From positions 1 through 64,000 of the forward strand of contig JAVJOU010000029.1 of the NCBI GenBank assembly GCA_040216635.1: DNA of 64,000 nucleotides, in the 5' to 3' direction. This DNA is from UBA1479 sp040216635 (lineage in GTDB: Bacteria > Pseudomonadota > Alphaproteobacteria > Rhodospirillales > Casp-alpha2). The position numbers were made by a program, and so were the translations under genes. Shown piece by piece: positions 43,696-52,158 of the stretch (positions within the stretch are counted from its first letter, which is position 1; every line of letters starts with the position of its first letter). The notes beneath the pieces are model-generated. The model saw nothing but the letters and a program-made list of their open reading frames with translations. It had not been told where the DNA came from and did not search any database.

Positions 43696-43738
43696 CACAA
43701 AACCCGAGTGGACGGGCGCCCGCGACGGTTGTTTTGTG
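43696..43738 (+). terminator. Hairpin after secA
   Basis: Inverted repeat CACAAAAC (43696-43703) with GTTTTGTG (43731-43738), enclosing GGGCGCCC and a CCG/CGG extension. Immediately after the secA stop. The outer stem is AT-rich and no clean U-run follows, so efficiency is uncertain. Confidence 0.5.
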
Positions 43739-43769
43739 CTGAATCAAAAGTACCGGCTGCCCCGGCCGA

Positions 43770-44288
43770 TCAACCGAAAAACCGCGCGATCACGAACCCC
43801 AGCATCCCTAAATTAATGAAGAACCCCGCCGCCATGCCGGGTGCCCGGCCCATGGGACTGATCCGGTAGCCGACCCAGAATGCAGAGCGCGCCAGCACGA
43901 AGGTGATGGGCAGTGCGATCAGCCAGGGGCTTTCATCGGCGCGGATGACCATGGCCGTTGCCAGCAGCAGGGGAATAAAGATCAGCGCCTGTTCGACCGT
44001 GTTCATCAGAACCCGCATGTCGACCTGCCGCCATCGCGGCGGCTCACCATCGGTCAGCGGATCAACGGCCCCGGTCACAAGGCGGGACAAGGCGACAACC
44101 TGCACGACGATCAGCAGAAACCCCGCCGGCAGCACGGCAAGCTTAAGCGCAATGCCGACCCGTTCCCCCGGATCGGGAAGGGCGCCCGGATAACCGTCCA
44201 GCCAAGTCAGTGCCCCCCACAGCACGACGGCCAGCCCCGCACCGCCAAGGATACTGAGCCAGATCGTCTTTTTCTGATCGGTCGTCAT
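43770..44288 (-). CDS. MAPEG-family membrane protein
   Basis: Four-helix membrane protein of about 172 residues in the MAPEG superfamily (eicosanoid and glutathione metabolism). The mark is LARSAFWVGYRISPMGRAPGM followed by the last TM segment. TMs are seen at about 7-28, 47-68, 103-124 and 140-165. The ATG at 44288 is chosen; an ATG at 44324 is possible. Convergent with secA and 66 nt from accA in the same direction. Substrate unknown. Confidence 0.8.
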   Translation of the reverse strand: MTTDQKKTIWLSILGGAGLAVVLWGALTWLDGYPGALPDPGERVGIALKLAVLPAGFLLIVVQVVALSRLVTGAVDPLTDGEPPRWRQVDMRVLMNTVEQALIFIPLLLATAMVIRADESPWLIALPITFVLARSAFWVGYRISPMGRAPGMAAGFFINLGMLGFVIARFFG

Positions 44289-44354
44289 TTGAGGCACAGG
44301 GCCGAGGGTGAACAGCGCGCGCAAACCAACGGTGCCATCCCTTGCGCGCTCCAG

Positions 44355-45311
44355 TTAGGCCAGACCGTTGGCGCCCATCTTGAGGAATTTTTCACGGCGG
44401 GTGGATTTGAGCGCATCGCCCGAAAGAGCGGCCAATTCGGCAAGCTGTTTGTCGATTTCCTTGCCGACCCGCTTGATCGCCATGTCCGGCTCGCGGTGGG
44501 CACCGCCCAGGGGTTCCGTCACGACGGCATCGATCACACCCAGATCGCGCAGATCCTGGGCCGTAAGCTTCAAAGCCCCTGCCGCGGTTTCCGCCAATTC
44601 ACCGTCGCGCCACAGGATCGAGGCGCAGCCTTCGGGCGAGATCACCGAATAGACCGCGTGTTCCATCATCACCACGACATTGGCCGCCGCAAGGGCGATG
44701 GCCCCGCCGGACCCGCCTTCGCCGATGACGACGGAAACGAAGGGAACCTTGATCCCGAAGCAGACCTCGATCGACCGTGCGATGGCTTCCGCCTGGCCGC
44801 GGGCTTCGGCCTCGACCCCCGGATAAGCGCCGGGGGTATCGACCAGCGTGATGACCGGCAATTTGAATTTATCGGCCAGCTTCATCAGCCGCTGGGCCTT
44901 GCGATAGCCCTCGGGCTTGGCCATGCCGAAATTGTGGCGCACACGGGCAACCGTGTCCGAGCCTTTTTCGTTGCCGATCACGACCACGGACTGGCCGCGA
45001 AACCGCCCCATGCCGCCGACCACGGCCGGGTCTTCGGCGAACTGACGGTCACCGGCAAGCGGCGTGAAATCGTCGATCAGCGCGTTGATATAATCCATCG
45101 CATGGGGGCGGTCGTGATGACGCGCCACCTGCGTCTTTTGCCAAGGGGACAGCTTCTCGTAGGTCGTGGTCAGAAGCTTTTCGACCTTGGTTTGGAGCTT
45201 GCCGACCTCGTCGGCGATGTTCATCTCGCCATCGGACGAAAGATGCCTCAGCTCCTCGATCTTGCCCTCCAATTCGGCGATGGGCTTTTCGAAATCCAGG
45301 TAATTGTGCAT
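44355..45311 (-). CDS. accA: Acetyl-CoA carboxylase carboxyltransferase subunit alpha
   Basis: Fatty-acid synthesis enzyme subunit, 318 residues. The N-terminal coiled part (MHNYLDFEKPIAELEGKI) and the carboxyltransferase core with PHAMDYINAL, VTLVDTPGAYPGVEAEARGQ and FVSVVIGEGGSGGAIALA are as in other AccA proteins. The partner accD is not in the window. MAPEG gene follows. Confidence 0.98.
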   Translation of the reverse strand: MHNYLDFEKPIAELEGKIEELRHLSSDGEMNIADEVGKLQTKVEKLLTTTYEKLSPWQKTQVARHHDRPHAMDYINALIDDFTPLAGDRQFAEDPAVVGGMGRFRGQSVVVIGNEKGSDTVARVRHNFGMAKPEGYRKAQRLMKLADKFKLPVITLVDTPGAYPGVEAEARGQAEAIARSIEVCFGIKVPFVSVVIGEGGSGGAIALAAANVVVMMEHAVYSVISPEGCASILWRDGELAETAAGALKLTAQDLRDLGVIDAVVTEPLGGAHREPDMAIKRVGKEIDKQLAELAALSGDALKSTRREKFLKMGANGLA

Positions 45312-45370
45312 GTGCGTTTTCTAGCACAGCCTCCCGGGGTTGGCGACGCAGAAAATTGTCGAAAAGAGTC

Positions 45371-45721
45371 CTAAAAGCGCTCTTCACCGGTTTTCCGCGC
45401 GGCATCGGGGAAATCTCGATAAAGTGCGAATTTAACCTTTGAAACCAGACTGTTAACACAATGATGCAGGCCTTCTACAGGCTCTGACCGGCTGGCCACG
45501 TGGCCGAAGGCTTCATCCAGCTGCGCCAAGCCCGATATATCGACCATGATGTGGAATTCGGGCAGGTCTTCCGGCCCCAGGCCTAGTTTACGGCGTGTCA
45601 GCCGCCACCCTTCGATATGCCCCTGGTCTTTCAGGTGATCCAGATAGGTCTCCACATGGCGGGCGAATTCCATGTCGCTGACCCCGTCCTTCAGCGTGCA
45701 CCAGATATGATAGATGTCCAT
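45371..45721 (-). CDS. Conserved hypothetical protein (DUF6614-like)
   Basis: Protein of 116 residues starting MDIYHIWCTLKDGVSDMEF, with alternating strands and helices: EGWRLTRRKLGLGPEDLPEF, HIMVDISGLAQLDEAFGHVA. It looks like a dimeric alpha/beta barrel (ferredoxin-like) fold of unknown function, similar to DUF6614. No catalytic motif. It lies 10 nt after the EAL gene and 60 nt before accA on the same strand, so it could share the EAL transcript. Confidence 0.7.
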   Translation of the reverse strand: MDIYHIWCTLKDGVSDMEFARHVETYLDHLKDQGHIEGWRLTRRKLGLGPEDLPEFHIMVDISGLAQLDEAFGHVASRSEPVEGLHHCVNSLVSKVKFALYRDFPDAARKTGEERF

Positions 45722-45731
45722 GTGAGGTGGC

Positions 45732-47531
45732 TCAGGAAGAGGCCGGTTCCGGAGAAGCGGCCGGCTGCGGCGCGGGTGCCGGCTGTGCCGGAGCGGCGGA
45801 AGCCGTTACGGCCGAGGCCGCATGGGTTGACGTCAAGGCCCCGGTCGCATTGGCACCCGGCGCCTTCGATCCCTTCATCTTCTCCCGCACGGCGGAAAAC
45901 TCATTGAGGTCGAAGTTCGGCGGCCCGAACAGGAAGCCTTGAATGAAATCGATGCCGCAGTCGTGACAGAACGACACGGTTTCGGTGGTATCGACCATTT
46001 CGGCAATGGTTTCGACCTTCAGTTCACGGCAGAACGACGCCAGTGCCGTCAGGAAAGCGCGGCCGCGTTCGATGGCTTCGGCGTTCTTGACCACGGGGCC
46101 GTCGATCTTGACCACGTCGACGTCGATGGCGGAAAGGTACTGGAAGCTGGCCGCCCCCGCGCCGAAATCGTCCAGGCAAACCGGATAGCCCAGACCGCGC
46201 AGGTTCTGAATGAACGCATTGGCGGTTTCCAGGTCTTCGACCCGCGATGATTCCGTAAGCTCGAAGATCAACTTGCCCTGGGTCCAGGGATTGGCCTTGA
46301 GCCGTTCCTGCAAACCGTCGATGTAGCGTTTGTCGACGATGGAATTGCCCGAGATATTGACCGCGACGGAGGCGAAATATTCGTGGTCCTTGTTCTCGTC
46401 GATCCAGGCCATCACCTTGTCGATCACGGACAGGTCGAACGCGCCGATCAGCCCCGTTTCCTCGGCGAACGTGATGTATTTATAGGGACTTTCCCCATGC
46501 TTTCCCTGGAACCGGGCCAATGCTTCGTAATGATGGATGACGCCGTCTTCCATGCCGACGATGGGATGCATGGCCATGCGGAAATCGGATTTATTGACGA
46601 CCCGGTTGAAGGTTTCCGCCGTTTCCATGGCGTCCTTGACCAGATCGTCCATGTTGCCGGAAAGCGCTTCCAGGGAAACACCCCCCTTGGACTTGGAAAA
46701 TTCGTTCATGGCGTGGATCACGCCTTTGGTCAGGGCTTCCTCGGACAGGCCTTCGCCGTCCGATTCAATCGTCGCCGACCCGACGGAAATGCCTTCGGCC
46801 TCGGGGGCGATGTTCGTGATCAGCGAGGAAATCCGCTCCTTCATGGCGTCGACGTCCAAACCGTCGCCATGAACCACGCCGTATTTACCGTCGCCCAGCT
46901 TGGCCGCCGCATCGCCGTTGATCGACGACATCTTCAGGACCGAGCCCACGGCACCCATCAGGTTTTCGCGCTGGGCCTCGTCCATTTCCTCTTGGGCTTC
47001 GGCCAGACCGTCAAGCTCGACCAAGGTCATCTTGTCGGCGCCGTCGACGCCGTCGGCCAGCATCTTGGAGGCCATCTTGCCGAAACTGTCGGCGTCGTAG
47101 AGACCTTCCTTACCCGTGCGTTTCATCGACCTGTCGGCCGTCAGCCCGCCGACGATGTGAAAAGCCAGAAAATAGCGGTTTTCGAGTTCGGGGTTGCGGT
47201 AACCGGATGACACAAGCGGCTGCGAGTTGCTGTTGGCGCCCTTGAACCGCAGATGGATGTTATCGAACCGCCCGGCCCGCGCGATGGTGTCGAGCATCTG
47301 TTCGGCCAGCGGCCGGTCTTCGTCTGCGATGATTTCAAGAATATTGACCCCTTTCAAACTCTTGGGGTCCTTGCCTGTAAGCAGCGGCAGAATACCGCCG
47401 GCGAAAGTGATGTTCCGCTCGGCATCCAGTTCGATGATCGCCTCGGCCCAGCAAAACGAGAACGCGATGAACCGTTCCCGGTCCGAATACCGGCGGCCTG
47501 ACTGTTCTGCTGATGCGGATGTATCCGCCAT
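45732..47531 (-). CDS. EAL-domain c-di-GMP phosphodiesterase with PAS-like and degenerate GGDEF regions
   Basis: Protein of 599 residues from the ATG at 47531 (AGGG upstream). N-terminal ~130 residues are PAS-like (ERNITFAGGILPLLTG). The GGDEF-like stretch is degenerate: KLGDGKYGVVHGDG in place of RxGGDEF. The EAL domain (about 330-575) has HHYEALARF, NISGNS, ELTESSRVEDLETA, DDFGAGAASFQYL, VKIDG, ETIAEMV and FIQGFLFGPP, so hydrolysis of c-di-GMP should be possible. The last ~45 residues are Ala/Pro/Thr-rich and disordered. No TM segment. The DUF6614-like gene follows. Confidence 0.9.
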   Translation of the reverse strand: MADTSASAEQSGRRYSDRERFIAFSFCWAEAIIELDAERNITFAGGILPLLTGKDPKSLKGVNILEIIADEDRPLAEQMLDTIARAGRFDNIHLRFKGANSNSQPLVSSGYRNPELENRYFLAFHIVGGLTADRSMKRTGKEGLYDADSFGKMASKMLADGVDGADKMTLVELDGLAEAQEEMDEAQRENLMGAVGSVLKMSSINGDAAAKLGDGKYGVVHGDGLDVDAMKERISSLITNIAPEAEGISVGSATIESDGEGLSEEALTKGVIHAMNEFSKSKGGVSLEALSGNMDDLVKDAMETAETFNRVVNKSDFRMAMHPIVGMEDGVIHHYEALARFQGKHGESPYKYITFAEETGLIGAFDLSVIDKVMAWIDENKDHEYFASVAVNISGNSIVDKRYIDGLQERLKANPWTQGKLIFELTESSRVEDLETANAFIQNLRGLGYPVCLDDFGAGAASFQYLSAIDVDVVKIDGPVVKNAEAIERGRAFLTALASFCRELKVETIAEMVDTTETVSFCHDCGIDFIQGFLFGPPNFDLNEFSAVREKMKGSKAPGANATGALTSTHAASAVTASAAPAQPAPAPQPAASPEPASS

Positions 47532-47623
47532 GTCCATCCCTACCCACTTCTTTTGGCGGGCATTATAAGGATGATACGCGGACAATGAACATCCCTACTT
47601 TCGCTATAGGTTTGCACAGACAC

Positions 47624-47666
47624 CAAAAAACGAAAACGGCGGGCCCGGAATCTCCGCTGCCCGCCG
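47624..47666 (-). terminator. Intrinsic terminator of malyl-CoA lyase gene
   Basis: CGGCGGGC (47637-47644) pairs with GCCCGCCG (47659-47666); on the minus strand it is followed by ttttcgttttttgg. Lies 36 nt beyond the stop of the mcl gene, before the EAL gene's start. Confidence 0.8.
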
Positions 47667-47702
47667 CTGTCTAAATTAAAACCGTCCTGTGTTCGGGAAC
47701 GA

Positions 47703-48680
47703 TCAGGCGCCCTTGATCTGCGCCGCCTTTTCCACCAACACCTTGGCCTGGCGGATCGACGCAATGTCGATCAGGCGACCGTCCAGGGAAACGGCCCCCT
47801 TGCCTTCCTTCTGTGCCTGTTCCATGGCATCCAGAATACGCTGAGCCTGGGTCACTTCCTTTTCCGACGGACTGAACAGCTCGTTGGCGAGATCGATCTG
47901 CGACGGATGGATCGCCCATTTGCCTTCGCAACCGAGGGTCGAAGCCCGCATGGCCTGGGCCTTGTAGCCGTCGGGATCGGAGAAATCGCCGAACGGGCCG
48001 TCGATCGGGCGCAGGCCGTTGGCGCGCGCAACGACGACCATCTTGGCGATGGGATAATGCCACATGTCGCCCCAATGAACGTCGCGGTTGCCGTCGTCGT
48101 CCGGGTCGGTCAGAACGGCATAATCGCGGTTCGGGCCGCCGATGACCGTGGTCCGGGCCTTGGTCGAAGCCGCGTAATCGGCGACGCCGAAATGCAGGGA
48201 TTCGTTGCGCTTCGATGCCTGGGCGATTTCCGCCAGATTCTGCATCCCCAGCGCCGTTTCGATGATCAGTTCGAACCCGATGCGCTTTTCGACTTTCGTG
48301 GCGTCTTCGATCTGGGTCACCATCATGTCGACCGCGTACACGTCCGATGCCGTGCCGACCTTGGGGATCATGATCAGGTCAAGCTTGCCCGGCGCGCCTT
48401 CGAGAATTTCGACCAGGTCGCGGTACATGTAATGGGTGTCCAGGCCGTTGATCCGGATGGACACGGTCTTGCCCGACCAGTCCAGATCATTCAGCGCGGC
48501 AATGATGTTCTTGCGGGCCGGGGCCTTGTCATCGGGGGCCACGGCATCTTCCAGATCCAGGAAGATAACGTCCGCGGTGCTCTGGGCTGCTTTTTCCAGG
48601 AACGTGGGGTTGGAGCCGGGCACGGCCAGTTCGCTGCGGTTCAGGCGCGCGGGGGCCTGATCGACAATATGGAAGCTCAT
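47703..48680 (-). CDS. mcl: L-malyl-CoA / beta-methylmalyl-CoA lyase
   Basis: HpcH/HpaI aldolase-fold enzyme of 325 residues that reversibly joins glyoxylate with acetyl-CoA or propionyl-CoA. Close in pattern to the Rhodobacter Mcl1: FLDLEDAVAPDDKAPAR (Glu and Asp metal ligands), SIRINGLDTHYMYRDLVEIL, MIPKVGTASDVYAVD, GFELIIETALGM, VDGPFGDFSDPDGYKAQAMR and GKWAIHPSQ. Supplies or uses glyoxylate in the ethylmalonyl-CoA pathway or serine cycle. Divergent from a glyoxylate reductase gene over 242 nt; strong terminator follows it. Confidence 0.9.
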   Translation of the reverse strand: MSFHIVDQAPARLNRSELAVPGSNPTFLEKAAQSTADVIFLDLEDAVAPDDKAPARKNIIAALNDLDWSGKTVSIRINGLDTHYMYRDLVEILEGAPGKLDLIMIPKVGTASDVYAVDMMVTQIEDATKVEKRIGFELIIETALGMQNLAEIAQASKRNESLHFGVADYAASTKARTTVIGGPNRDYAVLTDPDDDGNRDVHWGDMWHYPIAKMVVVARANGLRPIDGPFGDFSDPDGYKAQAMRASTLGCEGKWAIHPSQIDLANELFSPSEKEVTQAQRILDAMEQAQKEGKGAVSLDGRLIDIASIRQAKVLVEKAAQIKGA

Positions 48681-48810
48681 CTAAATCTCCTACGTCGGAT
48701 AGGCGGCAAACCGTGGCCCGCCGCCATTTATGATTTGTTATTTCGCAGGCGCAAAATAGCCATCCGCCCTTATGGCCGCAAGGACAAAACGGCCCGAAAT
48801 GGAATGCTTA

Positions 48811-48861
48811 CCGCAGTGCGGAAAAATACACCCTGATAATGGAAAAGCCGAGTCGCTCGGC
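48811..48861. promoter_or_regulatory. Two palindromes between mcl and the reductase gene
   Basis: CCGCA-G-TGCGG (48811-48821) and GCCGAG-TCG-CTCGGC (48847-48861) lie in the 242-nt divergent interval. Either could be an operator for a common regulator of glyoxylate metabolism; the second is in the likely leader of the rightward gene. Confidence 0.35.
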
Positions 48862-48922
48862 ACTCGACACCGGATGATCCCATGGTGTACCTGACATGCA
48901 AACAGAACCGGAGGAGCAAACA

Positions 48923-49888
48923 ATGGCCGACAAGCCGACCGTTCTCGTTACGCGCCGCCTGCCCGATGCAGTCCACGCGCGCTTGCAGCAGGATTATGAC
49001 GCGCGCCTGAACCCGGAAGACCGGCTTTACGACAAAGATGCGCTGATCGAGGCCGCCCAGGGGGCGGACGCCATCCTGCCCTGCCACACCGAGCATTTCA
49101 CGGAAGAGGTTTTCACCAAACTGCCAGACAGCGTGAAAATCATCGCCAATTTTTCCGTCGGCTATGACCATGTGGACGTCGATGCGGCGAAAAAGCACGG
49201 CGTGATCGTCACCAACACGCCCGAGGTTCTGTCGGACGCCACGGCGGAGACCACCATCCTGTTGATGCTGGGTGCTGCGCGCCGCGCATCCGAGGGCGAA
49301 CGCCTGGTTCGTGCCGGCGAATGGAAGGACTGGTCACCGGCTTTCATGGTCGGCTTGGGTGTCACCGGCAAGCGTCTGGGCATTCTGGGCATGGGCCGCG
49401 TCGGGCAGGCCGTCGCCGACCTGGCCCGCGCGTTTCGCATGGAAATTCATTATCACAACCGCTCGCGCCTCAGCCCCGAACAGGAAAAGGGTGCGGTCTG
49501 GCACGACAGCCTGGACGACATGCTGCCCCATTGTGATTTTCTTTCGCTTCATTGCAACGTGACGGAACAAACCCGCGGCATCATGAACGCGGAACGCTTT
49601 GCCTTGATGCCGGACGGCGCGGTGTTGGCCAATGCGGCACGCGGCGCGGTGATCGACGACGACGCCCTGATCGACGCCCTGAAATCGGGCAAGCTGTTCG
49701 CGGCGGGGATCGATGCCTATAACAACGAACCCAATGTGGACCCACGCCTGAGCGCGTTGGACAACACGTTCCTTCTGCCCCACATCGGCAGCGCCAACCG
49801 GGAGACTCGGGACGCCATGGGATTCCGGGCATTGGACAATCTGGACGCGTTTTTTGCCGGCAGGGAACCGGGCGACCGGGTCGCATAA
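48923..49888 (+). CDS. D-2-hydroxyacid dehydrogenase, glyoxylate/hydroxypyruvate reductase type
   Basis: NAD(P)H-dependent reductase of 321 residues; ATG at 48923 after GGAGG. D-isomer dehydrogenase motifs: LGILGMGRVGQAVADLARA for the coenzyme, ANAARGAVIDDDAL with the Arg, the Glu in YNNEPNVDPRL, and the His in LLPHIGSANRETR. Close to GyaR-type glyoxylate and hydroxypyruvate reductases. The divergent neighbour is malyl-CoA lyase, which releases or consumes glyoxylate, so the pair likely handles glyoxylate or hydroxypyruvate. Confidence 0.88.
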   Translation: MADKPTVLVTRRLPDAVHARLQQDYDARLNPEDRLYDKDALIEAAQGADAILPCHTEHFTEEVFTKLPDSVKIIANFSVGYDHVDVDAAKKHGVIVTNTPEVLSDATAETTILLMLGAARRASEGERLVRAGEWKDWSPAFMVGLGVTGKRLGILGMGRVGQAVADLARAFRMEIHYHNRSRLSPEQEKGAVWHDSLDDMLPHCDFLSLHCNVTEQTRGIMNAERFALMPDGAVLANAARGAVIDDDALIDALKSGKLFAAGIDAYNNEPNVDPRLSALDNTFLLPHIGSANRETRDAMGFRALDNLDAFFAGREPGDRVA

Positions 49889-50319
49889 GACCTTCGCCGC
49901 AGGGATCAATTCCGCATCGTGAAAAATAGAATGCCGCCATCCACTGCGGCGGGACGGGCATGGTTTCGTGGTGCTGCATTGCGGCAAATGGCGCAAGACT
50001 TCGGGTTTCCAGCCGGTGACGTGCGAACAACCGACCCATTCACGAGATTTCCAAGGTTGAACAAAGCCGTAACGGATAAGGACAACCGTGAATGCTTGTG
50101 GGAAAAAGCCTTGCCATTACGTTGCGTATTGGGAAGATTCCCGACAGGATACAAAAGGTCGTCGCCATATCGGCGGGGAACCTTTGTAGCCGGGCCCGGG
50201 GGATTTAATAAAACCAACCAAACTTCTGTGTCTGGGCCAGACATTAAACGCGCGTGCAACGCGCAGACCAACCCTTCGACGGATGGTGGTTGTCCGTTGA
50301 TCAAACTGGGAGGAAACAC
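49889..50319 (+). other. 431-nt 5' region of the TRAP operon
   Basis: No convincing gene, only short frames without ribosome sites. Likely holds the promoter and operator of the TRAP operon. A GGGAGG ribosome site is at the right-hand end. No riboswitch or perfect palindrome longer than six per arm was recognised. Confidence 0.4.
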
Positions 50320-51426
50320 ATGAAGACCACGAAAGTGAATCGGCGGAAATTCCTTAAAGGCGGCGCCGTTGCTGCCGGAGCGACTGCTGCTACTCTCGCC
50401 ATGCCGAACATCGCAACGGCGGCCCCCACGGTTCTGAAAATTCAGGCCGCCTGGGGTGGTGGTATTTTCCTTGAAAACGCCAAAAGCTACGTCAATCGCG
50501 TCAATGCGATGGCCGGTAAGGGCCTGAAGCTCGACCTGCTGTCGGTCAACTCGGTTGTCAAGACCAGCCAGATGCAGGACGCCGTCCATCGCGGTGTTCT
50601 TGATGGCGCCCACTATGTGCCGGCTTATTGGTATTCCAAGTCCAAAGCGGCATCCCTGTTCGGTACCGGCCCCTGCTTCGGCTGGTCGGCGCAGGAAATG
50701 CTCGGCTGGATCCACTACGGTGGCGGTAAGGAACTGTTCCAGGAACTGATGGGTGGCCTCGGCTTGAACCTGGTCAGCTTCTTCAACAGCCCGATGCCGG
50801 CCCAGCCCCTTGGCTGGTTCAAAGAGGAAATCAAAGACTCCTCGCAAATGAAGGGCCTGAAGTACCGTACGGTCGGCTTGGCCGCCAACGTCCTGCAGGA
50901 AATGGGCATGGCTGTCGTTCAGTTGCCGGGTGGCGAAATCCAGCCCGCTATGAAAAGCGGCCTGATCGATGCCGCCGAGTTCAACAACCCGACCTCGGAC
51001 AAAGACTTCGGCATGCAGGACGTTTCCAAGCATTATCACCTGGCCAGTTTCCACCAGTCCCAGGAATGCTTCGAAGTGACGTTCAACAAGAAGAAATTCG
51101 ATTCCCTGTCGAAGGAACTCCAGGCCATTCTGGAATATGCTTCGGAAGCGGAAAACTCGAACTTCTTCTGGAACAACACCCTGCGTTATGCCGACGATCT
51201 GGTTGCCCTAAAGGAAAAGCACGGCGTCAACGTCTACCGCACGCCCGATTCCGTCATGGCCGATCAGCTGAAGGCTTGGGACGTGATCGTCAAGCAGATC
51301 TCCGACGAAGATCCGTTCTTTGCCAAGGTCGTTGCCTCGCAGAAAGAATATGCCAAGAAGGTGATGGGCTATCTGCTGCTCAACCAGCCCGATTACGGCA
51401 TCGCTTACAAGCACCACTTCGGTTGA
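50320..51426 (+). CDS. TRAP transporter solute-binding protein (DctP type)
   Basis: Periplasmic receptor of 368 residues. ATG at 50320 after GGGAGG. A twin-arginine signal, VNRRKFLKGGAVAAGATAAT, shows export in folded form, often a sign of a metal or of prefolding. The body has DctP-type segments GVLDGAHYVPAYWYSKSKAA, GLKYRTVGLAANVLQEMG and GGEIQPAMKSGLIDAAEF. The combination of features recalls the subfamily for 2-oxoacids, mannitol and chloroaromatic acids (TakP/FcbT1), so an organic acid is likely. First gene of the operon. Confidence 0.9.
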   Translation: MKTTKVNRRKFLKGGAVAAGATAATLAMPNIATAAPTVLKIQAAWGGGIFLENAKSYVNRVNAMAGKGLKLDLLSVNSVVKTSQMQDAVHRGVLDGAHYVPAYWYSKSKAASLFGTGPCFGWSAQEMLGWIHYGGGKELFQELMGGLGLNLVSFFNSPMPAQPLGWFKEEIKDSSQMKGLKYRTVGLAANVLQEMGMAVVQLPGGEIQPAMKSGLIDAAEFNNPTSDKDFGMQDVSKHYHLASFHQSQECFEVTFNKKKFDSLSKELQAILEYASEAENSNFFWNNTLRYADDLVALKEKHGVNVYRTPDSVMADQLKAWDVIVKQISDEDPFFAKVVASQKEYAKKVMGYLLLNQPDYGIAYKHHFG

Positions 51427-51470
51427 TCCGTCCTTATTTTTATAGGACTCAATCGAAAAATTACGATATG

Positions 51471-51498
51471 GAGGGGCAGCTAAATTTGGCTGTCCCTC
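51471..51498 (+). promoter_or_regulatory. Intercistronic hairpin between dctP and dctQ
   Basis: GAGGGGCAGC (51471-51480) pairs with GCTGTCCCTC (51489-51498), ten bp with one G-U, and an 8-nt loop. It lies 45 nt past the receptor-gene stop, 35 nt before the DctQ start, and would protect the abundant receptor mRNA or partly terminate transcription. Confidence 0.6.
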
Positions 51499-51532
51499 TA
51501 ATATCTGTGACAGAAATCCGGGAATTTTTGCC

Positions 51533-52111
51533 GTGACAAAGTTTATCCATGCCATCGAAGAGCTCAGCATCTGGATCGGTCGCACCTTTGGCTGGTGCAT
51601 TCTTATTTTGACCCTGTCCGTCGCCTATGAGGTTTTCGTCCGTTATGTCCTGAATGCCCCGACCGTTTGGGTGTTCGACATGATGGTGCAGATGTACGGC
51701 GCCTTGTTCCTGATGGCCGGCCCTTATGCCTTGGCCCAAGACACCCACGTGCGGGCGGATGTCATTTACCGCCTGTTGTCGGTCCGCTGGCAAGCCCGCC
51801 TGGACTTGATCCTATACATTTGTTTCTTTTTCCCGGGCATGCTCGCCCTGGCCTGGTACGGCGCCGAAATCGCATCTGACTCTTGGCGTTACAAGGAAGT
51901 CAGCTGGAACAGCCCGGCCCGTATTCAGATTTATTTCTTCAAAACCCTGATCCCGTTGGCGGCGGGTCTGTTCATCGTCCAGGGCATCGCCGAATGCATG
52001 CGCTGCTATATGGCGATCAAGACGAACAAATGGTTGCCGCGACTTAAGGACGCCCAGGAAACCGAAGAAATATTGCAAGAACAAGCAGCCGCGGCCGGAC
52101 CGCAGGCTTAA
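51533..52111 (+). CDS. TRAP transporter small permease (DctQ)
   Basis: Four-TM small subunit of 192 residues that connects receptor and large permease. GTG start at 51533. TMs at about 15-37, 48-68, 85-110 and 130-150; YALAQDTHVRADVIYRLL is the family-conserved loop motif. The C-terminus is charged and cytoplasmic. Lies between the receptor and DctM genes. Confidence 0.9.
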   Translation: MTKFIHAIEELSIWIGRTFGWCILILTLSVAYEVFVRYVLNAPTVWVFDMMVQMYGALFLMAGPYALAQDTHVRADVIYRLLSVRWQARLDLILYICFFFPGMLALAWYGAEIASDSWRYKEVSWNSPARIQIYFFKTLIPLAAGLFIVQGIAECMRCYMAIKTNKWLPRLKDAQETEEILQEQAAAAGPQA

Positions 52112-52158
52112 TTACCCTAATTGACACCGACGTTTGGTGAGACGGAGCACGTTTTAGG

